NCBI GenBank assembly: GCA_965661105.1
Contig: CBFICR010000003.1
Span: 1-64,000, forward strand
DNA: 64,000 bases
Origin: Eutrophocola sp965661105
GTDB lineage: Bacteria; Pseudomonadota; Gammaproteobacteria; Pseudomonadales; Pseudohongiellaceae
Reading direction: 5' to 3'
Shown here: positions 25,893 through 35,236 of the stretch, in pieces
Layout of the letters: the number at the start of each line of letters is the position of its first letter
Position numbering within the stretch: the first letter of the stretch is position 1
Made by a program: the position numbers and the translations under genes
The notes under the pieces: model-generated
Databases searched by the model: none
Told to the model about the DNA's origin: nothing
What the model saw: the letters and a program-made list of their open reading frames with translations, nothing else

Positions 25893-26411
25893 ATGAGCGA
25901 TGAACAAGAATATTGGGATGATTCAGATGACGATCTGGTCAGCAAAACCCAACGCAAGAAAGAAATGCTGGCGCTGCAGGAGCTTGGTGAAAAACTGACT
26001 GAAGCGGCTCCCTCCCTGCTTCAAAAATGCCAGCTTCCTGATGAGCTGTTGCATGCCATCAATGAATTCAAGCGTATTCCCAACAGACGAGGCGCCCGCA
26101 AAAGACAATTGCAATATATCGGCAGGGTAATGCGTGATGTCGATGTAACAAAGATCATGCTGGTACTTGATGAAGATGGACAACAGGCACTTAAAGAGAA
26201 TATGCGTTTTCAGCGCCTGGAAAAAATTCGAGAAAGACTGCTGGAGGGCGACCAGCTAATGCTGGATGAATTAATTGCCAAGAGCCCTGATCTGGATATT
26301 CAGTATATTCGTCAGCTGGTTCGACAGGCTGACAAAGAATCCAGCAATGGAAAACCACCCGCCTCATCAAGAAAGCTTTTTGCCTACCTGAAGGAATTAC
26401 CGAATATCTGA
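25893..26411 (+). CDS. darP: Ribosome-associated protein DarP/YjgA
   Basis: Product of 172 residues of the DUF615 family. N-terminal acidic stretch (YWDDSDDDLVSKTQRKKE), then QELGEKLTEAAPSLLQKCQLPDELLHAI, and the conserved RRGARKRQLQYIGRVMRDVD core. DarP helps assemble the 50S subunit around the peptidyl transferase centre in E. coli. It probably shares a transcript with mgtE. It converges on the mrp gene with 48 bases between. Confidence 0.93.
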   Translation: MSDEQEYWDDSDDDLVSKTQRKKEMLALQELGEKLTEAAPSLLQKCQLPDELLHAINEFKRIPNRRGARKRQLQYIGRVMRDVDVTKIMLVLDEDGQQALKENMRFQRLEKIRERLLEGDQLMLDELIAKSPDLDIQYIRQLVRQADKESSNGKPPASSRKLFAYLKELPNI

Positions 26412-26459
26412 AGATACTTTTCTGTGACTCTCAGCGCCAGAGCAGTGACCACATAAATT

Positions 26460-27311
26460 TCAGTCGTCACTGATCGAAATGTTCGGCGCACTTTTGGCTG
26501 CAGCGGTATCAATTAATTGCTGTGCTACCCTGGTGGCAATCTGCAGATAAATTTCAGAAACCTTGCTGGTGGGATCACTCGCCACAGCGGGTATGCCTTC
26601 GTCACATTGCTGGCGGATATCACGATCCAGCGGCAGTTCGCCCAGTAGCGGCACATCATAATTGTCGGCTATTCGGCTGGCCCCACCATCACCAAAAATG
26701 TGTTCACTATGGCCACATTCGCTGCACACATGAATACTCATGTTTTCCACAATACCCAGAATTGGCACTTCCACTTTGCGAAACATTTCAATACCCCGCT
26801 TGGCATCAAGAAGCGCAACATCCTGTGGTGTGGTGACAATGACTGCGCCGGTAACCGGAACTGATTGGGCCAGACTAAGCTGGATATCACCGGTGCCCGG
26901 AGGCATATCCACAATGAGGAAATCCAGGTCACCCCAGAGCGTGTCATTGAGAATCTGGTTGAACGCTCCAACCACCATTGGTCCCCTCCAGACCATAGCC
27001 TGGTTTTCATCTACCAGTAAGCCTACCGAGTTGGCTTTGATGCCATGGGCTTCAACTGGCTGCATAAACTTGCCATCCACAATTTCCGGTCGCGTTCCGG
27101 GTGCTATGCCAAGCATCATTGGCTGGCTAGGACCATATATATCTGCATCAAAGAGCCCAACACCATGACCCTGTCTGGAAAGTGCCAGGGCAAGATTGAC
27201 CGCAGTGGTAGACTTCCCTACCCCGCCTTTGCCAGAGGCAACGACTACGATATTTTTTACCTGGCTTAAATTGGAACCGGGTTTCGGGTGAATTGCTTGA
27301 CCATTGCTCAT
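26460..27311 (-). CDS. Mrp/ApbC iron-sulfur cluster carrier ATPase
   Basis: Product of 283 residues from ATG 27311 (an in-frame TTG at 27323 is the alternative). P-loop ATPase of the Mrp/NBP35 group: deviant Walker A GKGGVGKST, switch I DADIYGPSQPMMLG, Walker B DFLIVDMPPGTGD, and near residue ~195 a Cys pair in HVCSECGHSE that can hold a bridging [4Fe-4S] cluster. It delivers Fe-S clusters to apoproteins. It lacks the N-terminal MIP18-like domain of E. coli ApbC, so it is the short form. It is separated from the pyrophosphatase gene upstream by a terminator. Confidence 0.93.
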   Translation of the reverse strand: MSNGQAIHPKPGSNLSQVKNIVVVASGKGGVGKSTTAVNLALALSRQGHGVGLFDADIYGPSQPMMLGIAPGTRPEIVDGKFMQPVEAHGIKANSVGLLVDENQAMVWRGPMVVGAFNQILNDTLWGDLDFLIVDMPPGTGDIQLSLAQSVPVTGAVIVTTPQDVALLDAKRGIEMFRKVEVPILGIVENMSIHVCSECGHSEHIFGDGGASRIADNYDVPLLGELPLDRDIRQQCDEGIPAVASDPTSKVSEIYLQIATRVAQQLIDTAAAKSAPNISISDD

Positions 27312-27389
27312 AAGGTTTTCCAACTGGACTGTTAATTGAACTTAATGATGTCTACTGTTGTTCGTCTGTTTGGCAAAAAAAGATTAATT

Positions 27390-27416
27390 AAAAAAGGGGG
27401 CCTAGCCCCCTTTTTT
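27390..27416 (-). terminator. Rho-independent terminator after the membrane pyrophosphatase gene
   Basis: A tract, GGGGGC, CTA loop, GCCCCC, T tract. It is symmetric and so could work on either strand. It lies 22 bases past the hppA-type stop codon on the minus strand. Confidence 0.92.
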
Positions 27417-27438
27417 GTTTAGCTGTGAGGAATAATTC

Positions 27439-29589
27439 CTAGCCAAGCAGAATACCACCATAGTTTACAAAGAATGGGGCAAATACCAGACTGAGAATAG
27501 CAGACAGCTTGATCAGGATATTCAGCGAAGGACCTGAAGTGTCTTTCAGCGGATCACCTACAGTATCACCGACCACAGCAGCTTTATGCTCTTCTGAACC
27601 TTTGCCACCCAGATTACCGGCTTCAATATATTTCTTGGCATTATCCCAGGCGCCACCGGAGTTGGAAGAGGCAATTGCCAATACACCACCAGTCACCAGA
27701 GAACCCGCCAGAATACCGGCAACTGCCTGCACACCGAAGAGGAATCCCACTACCAGAGGAGTACCCATAATTAATACACCAGGTGCGATCATTTCACGCA
27801 GTGCAGCCTTGGTGGAAATCGCCACACACTGACCGTACTGTGGACGTCCCTGGCCTTCCATAATGCCTGGAATCTCTCTGAACTGACGACGGACTTCCTC
27901 AATCATGTCAAAGGCCGCTGCACCAACAGACTTCATGGTCATGGCAGAGAACAGGAAAGGCAATGTAGCGCCCAGGAACAGGCTGGTGAATACAATGGGA
28001 TCGAGCAGCGTAATATCATTAACCAGAACATAGTTCATGCCAAACTCCGGCAATTCCCGCATCAGGTTCTGTGAGTGAGCCAGGAAAGCGCCGAACAGGG
28101 CAAGAGAAGTCAGGATGGCTGCACCAATGGCAAAACCCTTACCGATAGCAGCAGTTGTGTTGCCTGCTGAATCAAGGATATCGGTACGGCGACGTACTTC
28201 TTTATCCAGTCCAACCATTTCTGCTATACCGCCGGCGTTATCAGCAACCGGGCCGTAGGCGTCAATGGAAAGAGCGATAACCAGAGTACCGAGCATACCC
28301 AGAGAGGCAATGGCAATACCGTACATATCTGCCAACTGCCAGGAAACAAAAATACTGATGGCTATGGCGATATAGGGAAGCACTGTGCTTTTATAACCCA
28401 GGGCCAGACCAAAAATGATATTAGTGGCAGCACCGGTTTCACAGGATTTGGCGATGTCTTTTACTGGCTGATACTGATCAGAAGTGTAGTACTCAGTCAG
28501 CAGACCAACCGCCAGGCCAGAAATCAGACCGGACAGGAAGCACCAGTAAACCCCCATGGAGGTATATTCATTTTCATTAATAATGAAAGTGTCAGGGATC
28601 ATGGCCGCAGTGACGAAATACATGGCAACAGCCATCAGTGCACTGGAAATCATCAGCAATCTTTTCAGGGCCGGAGCAACCTGCTCTTCGGTATGTACGT
28701 TAACCAGTACCTTGGTCAGCAGACTGATGGGAATACCCACAGCCGTGATCATGATCGGATAAAGCATGCCATTGATGTCACCGGCAAAGGCCAGCGCACT
28801 GATCACCAGTGCAGCACAGGTACTCTCTGCACAGGAACCAAACAGGTCGGCACCCATACCAGCTACATCACCTACGTTATCACCAACGTTATCTGCAATC
28901 ACTGCCGGGTTGCGGGGATCATCTTCAGGAATGCCCTTTTCAACTTTACCAACCAGGTCAGCGCCAACATCAGCAGCCTTGGTGAAAATACCACCGCCAA
29001 CACGGGCAAACAGCGCTATGGAAGAACCGCCCAGACCAAAACCGGCGATAATTTCCATCAATACATTGTTGGGAAGGTCTTCCGGCAGGATTGCGCTCAT
29101 CACCAGAAAAATCACGATCAGTCCCAGGGAAGCAAGTCCCACCAGGGAAAAGCCCATCACGGCACCGGAGTTCAAGGCTACACGGAAAGCATCACCGATA
29201 TTGTTACGGGCAGATACAGTGGTACGCGCATTACCAGCGGTAGCGACTTTCATGCCTATATAGCCGGAAACAATTGATATCAGTGCGCCGAACAGGAATG
29301 CAGCAGCTGTATAGATGCCTTCACTGATATTTTCAGTGTGGTGATCATCAATCAACAGCGCGATAACTACGGCAAAACCAACCATGAAAATTGCCAGCAC
29401 TTTGTATTCCTGTTTCAGGAATGCCATTGCGCCTTCGGCAATTGCGCCATGAATGGCTTTTAATTTGTCACTTTCTTCTTTTTCCAGTCCCAGATCGATA
29501 GGGATATCCATCACTTTTTTCATATAGAAAAAAGCAACACCAATTCCAAACAAGGACAGCAGGATTATTATTAGCACGGCACCAGGCAT
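27439..29589 (-). CDS. hppA: Ion-translocating membrane pyrophosphatase, K+-dependent type
   Basis: Product of 716 residues with about 16 membrane helices. The catalytic block DVGADLVGKVEKGIPEDDPRNP and DNVGDNVGD (residues ~207-241) binds Mg-pyrophosphate; its hydrolysis drives H+ or Na+ out of the cytoplasm. At residues 476-485 the motif reads GNTTAAIGKG: Ala480 and Gly483 are the pair that marks K+-dependent enzymes, whereas K+-independent ones have Lys and Thr there. The surrounding sequence is closer to plant-like H+ pumps, so H+ is the better guess over Na+. It is a single-gene unit closed by a strong terminator. It would save energy by recovering pyrophosphate. Confidence 0.95.
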   Translation of the reverse strand: MPGAVLIIILLSLFGIGVAFFYMKKVMDIPIDLGLEKEESDKLKAIHGAIAEGAMAFLKQEYKVLAIFMVGFAVVIALLIDDHHTENISEGIYTAAAFLFGALISIVSGYIGMKVATAGNARTTVSARNNIGDAFRVALNSGAVMGFSLVGLASLGLIVIFLVMSAILPEDLPNNVLMEIIAGFGLGGSSIALFARVGGGIFTKAADVGADLVGKVEKGIPEDDPRNPAVIADNVGDNVGDVAGMGADLFGSCAESTCAALVISALAFAGDINGMLYPIMITAVGIPISLLTKVLVNVHTEEQVAPALKRLLMISSALMAVAMYFVTAAMIPDTFIINENEYTSMGVYWCFLSGLISGLAVGLLTEYYTSDQYQPVKDIAKSCETGAATNIIFGLALGYKSTVLPYIAIAISIFVSWQLADMYGIAIASLGMLGTLVIALSIDAYGPVADNAGGIAEMVGLDKEVRRRTDILDSAGNTTAAIGKGFAIGAAILTSLALFGAFLAHSQNLMRELPEFGMNYVLVNDITLLDPIVFTSLFLGATLPFLFSAMTMKSVGAAAFDMIEEVRRQFREIPGIMEGQGRPQYGQCVAISTKAALREMIAPGVLIMGTPLVVGFLFGVQAVAGILAGSLVTGGVLAIASSNSGGAWDNAKKYIEAGNLGGKGSEEHKAAVVGDTVGDPLKDTSGPSLNILIKLSAILSLVFAPFFVNYGGILLG

Positions 29590-29799
29590 TCGGGTCTCTC
29601 CCTTAACGTTTACTGGTTAAGTTTATTGATCGTTGTAAGTTGTTTTAATTATTTCTTGGGGTATAAAAAACCGCGCACTTTACCACAACGCTGAACACAA
29701 ACAAAGGGACTTGGGGCGGGAATTGGAAGGGAATTGAGGGGGAAATGAGAGACTTTTGCCAATGCCCCAAGCGAAAAGCATAAGCGCTTGAAAATACTG

Positions 29800-30039
29800 C
29801 TATTTTTTTTGCTTTGCAGACGCAGGCTTAAAGATTTTTTTCAGCCTGGCAGCGGCTGCGGATTTTGACTCAGCCTTGTTGCGCGCAGCACTAAAGCGTT
29901 TCTGGAGATTCGACGCTTTAGCTTCTCGCCTGGACTGCCTGAGCGCATCAGCTTTAGCGCCAGAGAGATTCAGTGCGATAACAGTTCCAGCACCTGTCCT
30001 GCTTTCAGAATCAGGCGCTTGTGGTTTTTTCCCGCTCAA
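29800..30039 (-). CDS. Small basic protein, hypothetical
   Basis: Product of 79 residues from TTG 30039, with no strong ribosome site visible, so the start is uncertain. The sequence is rich in Lys, Arg, Ala and Ser with a predicted helical run (ADALRQSRREAKASNLQKR, then AARNKAESKSAAAARLKKI) and a very basic C-terminus. No family is recognised; the charge suggests nucleic-acid or ribosome contact, which is inference only. It lies 39 bases downstream of the lipoprotein gene on the same strand. Confidence 0.4.
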   Translation of the reverse strand: MSGKKPQAPDSESRTGAGTVIALNLSGAKADALRQSRREAKASNLQKRFSAARNKAESKSAAAARLKKIFKPASAKQKK

Positions 30040-30078
30040 CGGTCAATATTCCAATTAGAGTTGATTAGCCTTGAGATA

Positions 30079-30711
30079 TCAGGGCTGCCCCATCAGTGAT
30101 TCAGCCTGATTACCAAGGTTTTCCAGTTCCTGTGCAAGGGCTTCGATACGCGCCGTTGCCAGTGGTTCCAGCGGCTCCCCGCTTACCGGATCAGTATTGT
30201 TATATTTATCTTCCTCCGACATAAGGGCTTCTGTGAGAAGCTCTGCGGCAGCTACAGCCTGGCGCAATACCGCATTGGCTGATTCAAGGTTTTCAGTTTC
30301 ATTTTCATTGGCGGCGATTCGCTCACGTAATTCATCAATCCGAGCCTGCTGGGCAGCGACAACTCTGGCTTGTTCAGCCGCACGACGGGCGGCCAGCTCT
30401 CTCTGCCTTTGCGCCTCGGCACGTGCCGCTTCTTCGGCGGCCAGGCGTTCGCGTTCCGCACGCATTTGCGCTTGCCTTTCTGCCTCCTGCGCTTCCCGCG
30501 CCAGACGCTCCGCTTCCCGGGCTTCAGCCAGGCGGCGTTCCTCGGCAGCCTGCTGTCTGGCCTGTTCCTGCTGTTCGAGGCTTTGCCCAGACCCGCCAGT
30601 CCCGGCGTCAGAAGATCCCGGGGTATAAACTATCTGGGAATCTGTACTGCTACAGGACACAAGAAACAGGATGGTGACAACAGCCATACCGATCCTAGAA
30701 AGCATTCGCAT
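30079..30711 (-). CDS. Lipoprotein with long charged coiled coil
   Basis: Product of 210 residues from ATG 30711, chosen because GAGGA lies eight bases upstream. The signal peptide ends in the lipobox LVSCSS. After a Gly/Ser linker comes a ~100-residue Glu/Arg/Ala/Gln-rich helix (repeats such as EARQQAAEERRLAEARE), then a second helical part with ANENETENLESANAVL. The build resembles outer-membrane-anchored coiled-coil lipoproteins, but I recognise no named family. The low-complexity helix also makes the opposite strand open over 430 bases; that antisense frame is a by-product. Confidence 0.65.
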   Translation of the reverse strand: MRMLSRIGMAVVTILFLVSCSSTDSQIVYTPGSSDAGTGGSGQSLEQQEQARQQAAEERRLAEAREAERLAREAQEAERQAQMRAERERLAAEEAARAEAQRQRELAARRAAEQARVVAAQQARIDELRERIAANENETENLESANAVLRQAVAAAELLTEALMSEEDKYNNTDPVSGEPLEPLATARIEALAQELENLGNQAESLMGQP

Positions 30712-30968
30712 AATTTTTTCCTCGGAAAAGTCAGTGCTTTTCATTGCAATCTCTACCATTTAGCCCACTTTATACCCGCTGTAAGTTACTGGTAAAGTGG
30801 CCTTTTATTGTCGTTGTAATGCTATTTTTGCGCCATTCAGAGCCTCGATTGCCAGCGTATAATCGCTGTATTTCTGGCTATGACCCAATGATTGCGCCAT
30901 GATAACGCAAATTGATGAATTTAAGGAATCTCACATTCAATACAGTGTGAGCCAACACTAAACTTTCC

Positions 30969-32273
30969 ATGAAAATATTCGATAGCTTTTTTGGCAGCCT
31001 GTTTCTGTGCGTATCCAGCCTGCCGATCATTTTGCTGCTACTGATGTTTGCCAGGGAACCGGCGATAGCTCCAAACCCTCCGCTGGATCTGAAGCAGGTC
31101 AATCGCGTCCAACAATTGCTGATTGACAATGATCCACGCCAGTTACTTGCCAGCGACCATCAGGAAGTACGGCTCACAGAAGAAGAACTCAATACCCTCA
31201 TCACCTACCTGAGAAACAGTAATCCAGCGCTGTCTGCCATGAACATAATTGCAACGCTGGCCGATAACGCCGCGCTCGTTTCCGTGAGTCTTCCCGTCGC
31301 CGTATTTGGCATGCAGCCCTGGCTTAATTTAAACCTGCATTTTACACAACTCGATGGCGTCCTCACCCTTGAACAGCTGGATGCCGGAGCAATCAGCATG
31401 CCGTCGCCCATCGTCCAGGCATTTCGCCAGAGTATTGCCTCCCGACTGGCCAATGATGAAAATTACCAGCTGCTGAGCTCATTCCTGGCCTCTTTGCATT
31501 TCCAGTCCATCACCAGAGAACGCATGGTGATAATGCTCGACTGGCAGGAAGAGAACCTGCGCCTGCTTGAGGATCAGGCAAGGCAGGTTTTTGTCAGCGC
31601 ACGGGAAGCCCAACGCCTGCTGTTTTACCAGTCGCAACTGGCTGACATCACCGCAAATCTGCCTGAAGATATTAATTCAGTCACACTCAATGATCTGCTG
31701 CGACCACTGTTCATCTTTGCCAGTCTCAAGAGCGCCGCCGGAGCCAGTGCTATTGCAGAAAACAGAGCGGTATTTATTGTACTCAGCGCCTACCTTACCG
31801 AGCTGGAACTTTCACAATTAATTGGTAATGACACCAGCATGGCTTTGGCCCGACCAATAGACGTGGTTATCGAAAACCGGGAAGACCTGGCAAGACATGT
31901 GGTCAGTTCAGCAGCCATTGCTGCTTCAGCCGGTGCAACCATGGCTGAACTGCTTTCCGTCTACAAGGAAGTTCATGATTCGCGTTATCGCACTGGTTTC
32001 AGTTTTACCGACATTGCCGCCAACCTTTCCGGCGCCATGCTCGGCACTCTGGCCAGTCGCTCTGAAAACGATGCCCTGAAGTTCCAGGAGTTAATGACAA
32101 CGGTTGGCCCTGAGCTGGATTATTTGCCCCAACTGGGCACTTACGACGGAATGACTGAAGAGGAGTTTCTCGAGCGTTATGAAAGCAGGGAATCAGCACA
32201 ATACCTGCAACGCCTGCAGGAAATAACTGACAGTATCAGCGCACGCCCTTTTTACCGGAATTTTGCGAACTGA
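30969..32273 (+). CDS. Large membrane-anchored protein of unknown function
   Basis: Product of 434 residues. One N-terminal membrane segment (FFGSLFLCVSSLPIILLLLMF) is followed by a mostly helical, probably periplasmic body. Features: EVRLTEEELNTLITYL near residue 65, and a C-terminal motif KEVHDSRYRTGFSFTDIAANLSGAMLG that resembles the GFSFxDxAAxxxG patch of some envelope-associated proteins. I do not recognise a characterised family. It starts ~210 bases from the divergent lipoprotein gene and lies 16 bases before the small zinc finger gene, so those two may be cotranscribed. Confidence 0.65.
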   Translation: MKIFDSFFGSLFLCVSSLPIILLLLMFAREPAIAPNPPLDLKQVNRVQQLLIDNDPRQLLASDHQEVRLTEEELNTLITYLRNSNPALSAMNIIATLADNAALVSVSLPVAVFGMQPWLNLNLHFTQLDGVLTLEQLDAGAISMPSPIVQAFRQSIASRLANDENYQLLSSFLASLHFQSITRERMVIMLDWQEENLRLLEDQARQVFVSAREAQRLLFYQSQLADITANLPEDINSVTLNDLLRPLFIFASLKSAAGASAIAENRAVFIVLSAYLTELELSQLIGNDTSMALARPIDVVIENREDLARHVVSSAAIAASAGATMAELLSVYKEVHDSRYRTGFSFTDIAANLSGAMLGTLASRSENDALKFQELMTTVGPELDYLPQLGTYDGMTEEEFLERYESRESAQYLQRLQEITDSISARPFYRNFAN

Positions 32274-32289
32274 TCAGTGCCCTTAACTT

Positions 32290-32658
32290 ATGACTGCCCT
32301 GACTAAAACCGAAATAAACAAATTCAAACAGCAGCTATTGACTCTGCAACAGGAGTTAAGCGCGCAATATGAAAGCGGGAGATCAGCGTCGGATACTGTC
32401 GTGCTTGACCAGTCCAAGGTAGGAAGATTATCCCGAATGGATGCCCTTCAGCAGCAAAACATGGCACAGTCGACCCTTCGCAATATTGAAAGCCGACTCC
32501 GACGGGTCAACAGAGCACTGGTAAAAATAGCGTCAGGGGACTTTGCTTACTGTGATGAATGCGGCGCTGTCATTGAGCTCGCAAGGCTTGAAGTACAGCC
32601 TGAAGCGCCCTGTTGCTTTGCTTGTCAAAGCAAGCAGGAGTATCATCCGCAATCCTGA
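32290..32658 (+). CDS. TraR/DksA-family zinc finger protein, short
   Basis: Product of 122 residues. N-terminal coiled coil (KTEINKFKQQLLTLQQELSAQ) and a C-terminal C4 zinc finger: CDECG and, 17 residues on, CFAC (CPxC type). It resembles short DksA-like proteins that enter the RNA polymerase secondary channel. The segment between the helices lacks a clear DxxDxA tip, so it is unlikely to be a full DksA substitute. It lies 16 bases after the unknown membrane protein and 54 bases before the PLP enzyme. Confidence 0.8.
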   Translation: MTALTKTEINKFKQQLLTLQQELSAQYESGRSASDTVVLDQSKVGRLSRMDALQQQNMAQSTLRNIESRLRRVNRALVKIASGDFAYCDECGAVIELARLEVQPEAPCCFACQSKQEYHPQS

Positions 32659-32712
32659 TTTTTCAGGGCTGGAATTCTCAAAACAGGCATTCTCAAACCA
32701 GAACCAGGCATC

Positions 32713-33945
32713 ATGAAAAAGAAAAACTTTACCAGCACTGCCCTGCACTCCGACAGGGAAGGCAATCCGGAACACGGCGTACTGCACAAGCCAATTCACC
32801 CATCGGTTGCTTTTGGCTATGAAGATGCCCGCGAACTGGCCGACGTATTTCAGAAAAAGAAATTTGGCTACGCTTATGGCCGGCAGAATAATCCGACCAT
32901 CGAAGCTCTGGCCCAGAAAATCACCAAGATGGAACAGGGACTGGCCACAGTGGTTTTTGCGACAGGTATGGCCGCTATTGGATCAAGCCTGCTGGCACTG
33001 CTACGACAGGGTGACCATATCGTTTCCAGCACTTACCTGTTTGGCAACACCAACTCCCTGTTCAATACCTTCAGGGAATTGGGCGTGGAAGTCAGTTTTG
33101 TAGATGCAACGGATACCATTAATGTCGCCGCTGCTATTCAGGACAATACCCGCCTGGTTTTTGTGGAAACCATTGCCAACCCGGTTACCCAGATTGCAGA
33201 CCTGGAAGGCATTGGCGAACTGTGCGCTGAAAAAAACCTGATTTATTTTGTTGATAACACCATGACTTCCCCCTGGCTGTTTTCCCCGGTGACAGTTCAG
33301 GCCAGCCTGGTGATCAATTCCCTGACTAAATATATTGGTGGTCATGGCAATGCGCTGGGTGGCAGTGTCACCGATACCGGACTTTATGACTGGTCAGCTT
33401 TTGACAATATTTATGAGAATTACAAAAAAGGCGATCCGGCAAACTGGGGCGTCAACCAGATTCGAGCCAAGGGACTGCGCGATTTCGGCGCTTCTCTGGG
33501 CCCGGAAGCCGCTCATCACCTTTCTGTAGGCAGCGATACGCTGGGGCTACGCATGGATAAGTCCTGTCATAACGCCATGGCTATTGCCAGGTTTTGTGAA
33601 GCTCACCCAAAAGTGCGAAAGGTATCCTATCCCGGACTCAAGGATCATCCTCAACATGATCGCGCGAAAAAGCTGTTCAAGCACTTCGGTGCGATCCTGA
33701 GCATTGAGCTGAATGATTCGCTGGACTGTTTCGATTTTCTTAATGCTCTGGATATTGTCGTGTCTTCCAGCAATCTGGGTGATAACCGCACCCTGGGTAT
33801 TCCCGTTGCCCACACGATTTTCTTTGAAATGGGGCCACAAAGACGCGCCTCCATGGGCGTAGCTGATTCAATGGTTCGTTTTTCTGTGGGAATAGAAGAT
33901 ACCGAGGACCTGCTGGCTGATTTTGAGCAAGCACTGTCGATTTAG
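32713..33945 (+). CDS. Cys/Met metabolism PLP-dependent enzyme (cystathionine gamma-synthase family)
   Basis: Product of 410 residues. Fold-type I PLP enzyme with the Schiff-base Lys206 in INSLTKYIGGHGNALGG, the phosphate-binding FATGMAAIGSSLLALL, and FVDNTMTSPWLF with the PLP Asp. The family includes cystathionine gamma-synthase, O-acetyl/O-succinylhomoserine sulfhydrylase and methionine gamma-lyase. Sequence alone does not separate these, but the N-terminal LHSDREGNPEHGVLHKPIHPS resembles the O-succinyl/acetylhomoserine group. No other methionine genes are adjacent. Role: transfer of sulfur to or from a homoserine-type side chain in the cytoplasm. Confidence 0.85.
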   Translation: MKKKNFTSTALHSDREGNPEHGVLHKPIHPSVAFGYEDARELADVFQKKKFGYAYGRQNNPTIEALAQKITKMEQGLATVVFATGMAAIGSSLLALLRQGDHIVSSTYLFGNTNSLFNTFRELGVEVSFVDATDTINVAAAIQDNTRLVFVETIANPVTQIADLEGIGELCAEKNLIYFVDNTMTSPWLFSPVTVQASLVINSLTKYIGGHGNALGGSVTDTGLYDWSAFDNIYENYKKGDPANWGVNQIRAKGLRDFGASLGPEAAHHLSVGSDTLGLRMDKSCHNAMAIARFCEAHPKVRKVSYPGLKDHPQHDRAKKLFKHFGAILSIELNDSLDCFDFLNALDIVVSSSNLGDNRTLGIPVAHTIFFEMGPQRRASMGVADSMVRFSVGIEDTEDLLADFEQALSI

Positions 33946-34020
33946 CGGAGCTCTGATCAGCCCCACTGCGTCCCGGGCTCTCAAACCTCGATTGCCTCAC
34001 CAGCAAAGCAACGGTTTACC

Positions 34021-34371
34021 ATGCCAATAACGCTCTGTCATATCGATGAAATTCCTGATGGGGGTGCCAGAGGCTTCTCTCTGGCCCAGGGCAAGGTATT
34101 CGCGATAAAAAAACGTCAGAAACTTTACATTTACCTGAATCGCTGTCCTCACCTGGGACTTCCCCTTGAATGGGAAGCTCATGCCTTTCTCGATACTGAA
34201 GGTCTGTATATCAAATGCGCCAATCATGGCGCCTATTTTTTGCCTGACAGCGGTGAATGCATTCAGGGCCCCTGCCTTGGCGATTCACTCTGGTCCATCG
34301 ACTACGAGCTGGTGAATGGTCTGATCATGATTGCCGAGGAAGAATTACCGGCACTTCCCGCACCAACCTGA
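34021..34371 (+). CDS. Rieske [2Fe-2S] protein
   Basis: Product of 116 residues. The two Rieske cluster motifs are present: CPHLG (Cys-x-His) and, further on, CANHGAYF (Cys-x2-His). It is a small soluble ferredoxin-like Rieske protein with no membrane segment, similar to those serving oxygenases or nitrite reductase small subunits; no such partner is adjacent. The last 47 bases overlap the 3' end of sfsA on the other strand. Confidence 0.85.
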   Translation: MPITLCHIDEIPDGGARGFSLAQGKVFAIKKRQKLYIYLNRCPHLGLPLEWEAHAFLDTEGLYIKCANHGAYFLPDSGECIQGPCLGDSLWSIDYELVNGLIMIAEEELPALPAPT

Positions 34372-35053
34372 TCTCCCTGGCATTGATAGAGGCTTGCCAT
34401 GCCATTATTTCTACCCCGGCTGCAGCGGCCTCCACCAGGGTCTTGCCATACTGGGGATCGATTTCCATCGCCGGTTCGACCCGGTCAATACCGGTATGTT
34501 GTACACAAAAAAACAGTACCGCCCGATCACCCTGACTGACTATGTGCATTAGTTCGCGCAAGTGTTTCGTGCCCCGTGTGGAAACTGCATCCGGAAACAA
34601 ACCGAGCCCCTTACCCATGGCAAGAGTGACGTTTTTTACTTCTATATAACAATCCCGTGAGCTATCAGCAGGGTTATCCTGCAATAAAAAATCTATTCTG
34701 CTATTTTCCTTACCGTATTTAACTTCCCCGCGCAGAGTCTGGTAGCCATTCAATGAAGGCACTAAACCCTGCTCAATGGCTTCCCGGACCAGATGATTCG
34801 CTCTGCCGGTATTGATGCCTGCCAGCTTTTTACCACTCACTTCGACTATCTCAAACGTGTGCGGATACTTTCTCTTTTCATTGTCGGAGGTGGAATACCA
34901 GATTCGGCTGCCAGGTTTATTACAGTTAAGCATGGATCCGGTATTTGGGCAGTGGATGGTCATGCTGGAACCATCCGGCAATTCCACATCTGCCAGGAAT
35001 CGTTTATAACGCCGAATTAGTTTTGCTGGTTGCAAGCTTGGTGCAAATTTCAC
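34325..35053 (-). CDS. sfsA: Sugar fermentation stimulation protein SfsA
   Basis: Product of 242 residues from GTG 35053. Family signatures are clear: RRYKRFLADVEL near the N-terminus (an OB-like nucleic-acid-binding part), HCPNTGSMLNC, TRKY-type SDNEKRKYPHTFEIVEV, the nuclease-like core RIDFLLQD with YIEVKNVTL, and FPDAVSTRGTKHLRELM. E. coli SfsA was found as a factor raising maltose-gene expression; its fold looks like a DNA-binding nuclease. sfsA lies near dksA in E. coli and Pseudomonas too. The tail overlaps the converging Rieske gene by 47 bases. Confidence 0.93.
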   Translation of the reverse strand: MKFAPSLQPAKLIRRYKRFLADVELPDGSSMTIHCPNTGSMLNCNKPGSRIWYSTSDNEKRKYPHTFEIVEVSGKKLAGINTGRANHLVREAIEQGLVPSLNGYQTLRGEVKYGKENSRIDFLLQDNPADSSRDCYIEVKNVTLAMGKGLGLFPDAVSTRGTKHLRELMHIVSQGDRAVLFFCVQHTGIDRVEPAMEIDPQYGKTLVEAAAAGVEIMAWQASINAREIRLVREVPVILPRQS

Positions 35054-35158
35054 AATAAATCGAACCCTTTTGAACCATACAGGTGCATATTCCTGCGGGG
35101 TTCACAATTAACGTTATTTTTATGGAACTGGAATTAATTATCTGGTAGCGTAGCGTCC

Positions 35159-35180
35159 CTCGCAAAACCGCGAGTCTTTT
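35159..35180 (+). promoter_or_regulatory. Possible leader hairpin upstream of dksA
   Basis: CTCGC, a 6-base loop, GCGAG, then TCTTTTT lies ~60 bases before the dksA start codon. The stem is only 5 bp, so it may be a weak attenuator or nothing. Confidence 0.3.
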
Positions 35181-35236
35181 TAAGCAAGTTTTTTTTAAAT
35201 TTTTAAGTGTATTTAGATTAATTTTTGAGACCTGCT

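Noticed and set aside
30197..30628. 143-residue Ala/Ser/Cys-rich frame on the plus strand
   Set aside because: It mirrors the Glu/Arg/Ala repeats of the lipoprotein coiled coil on the minus strand and has no signal of its own.
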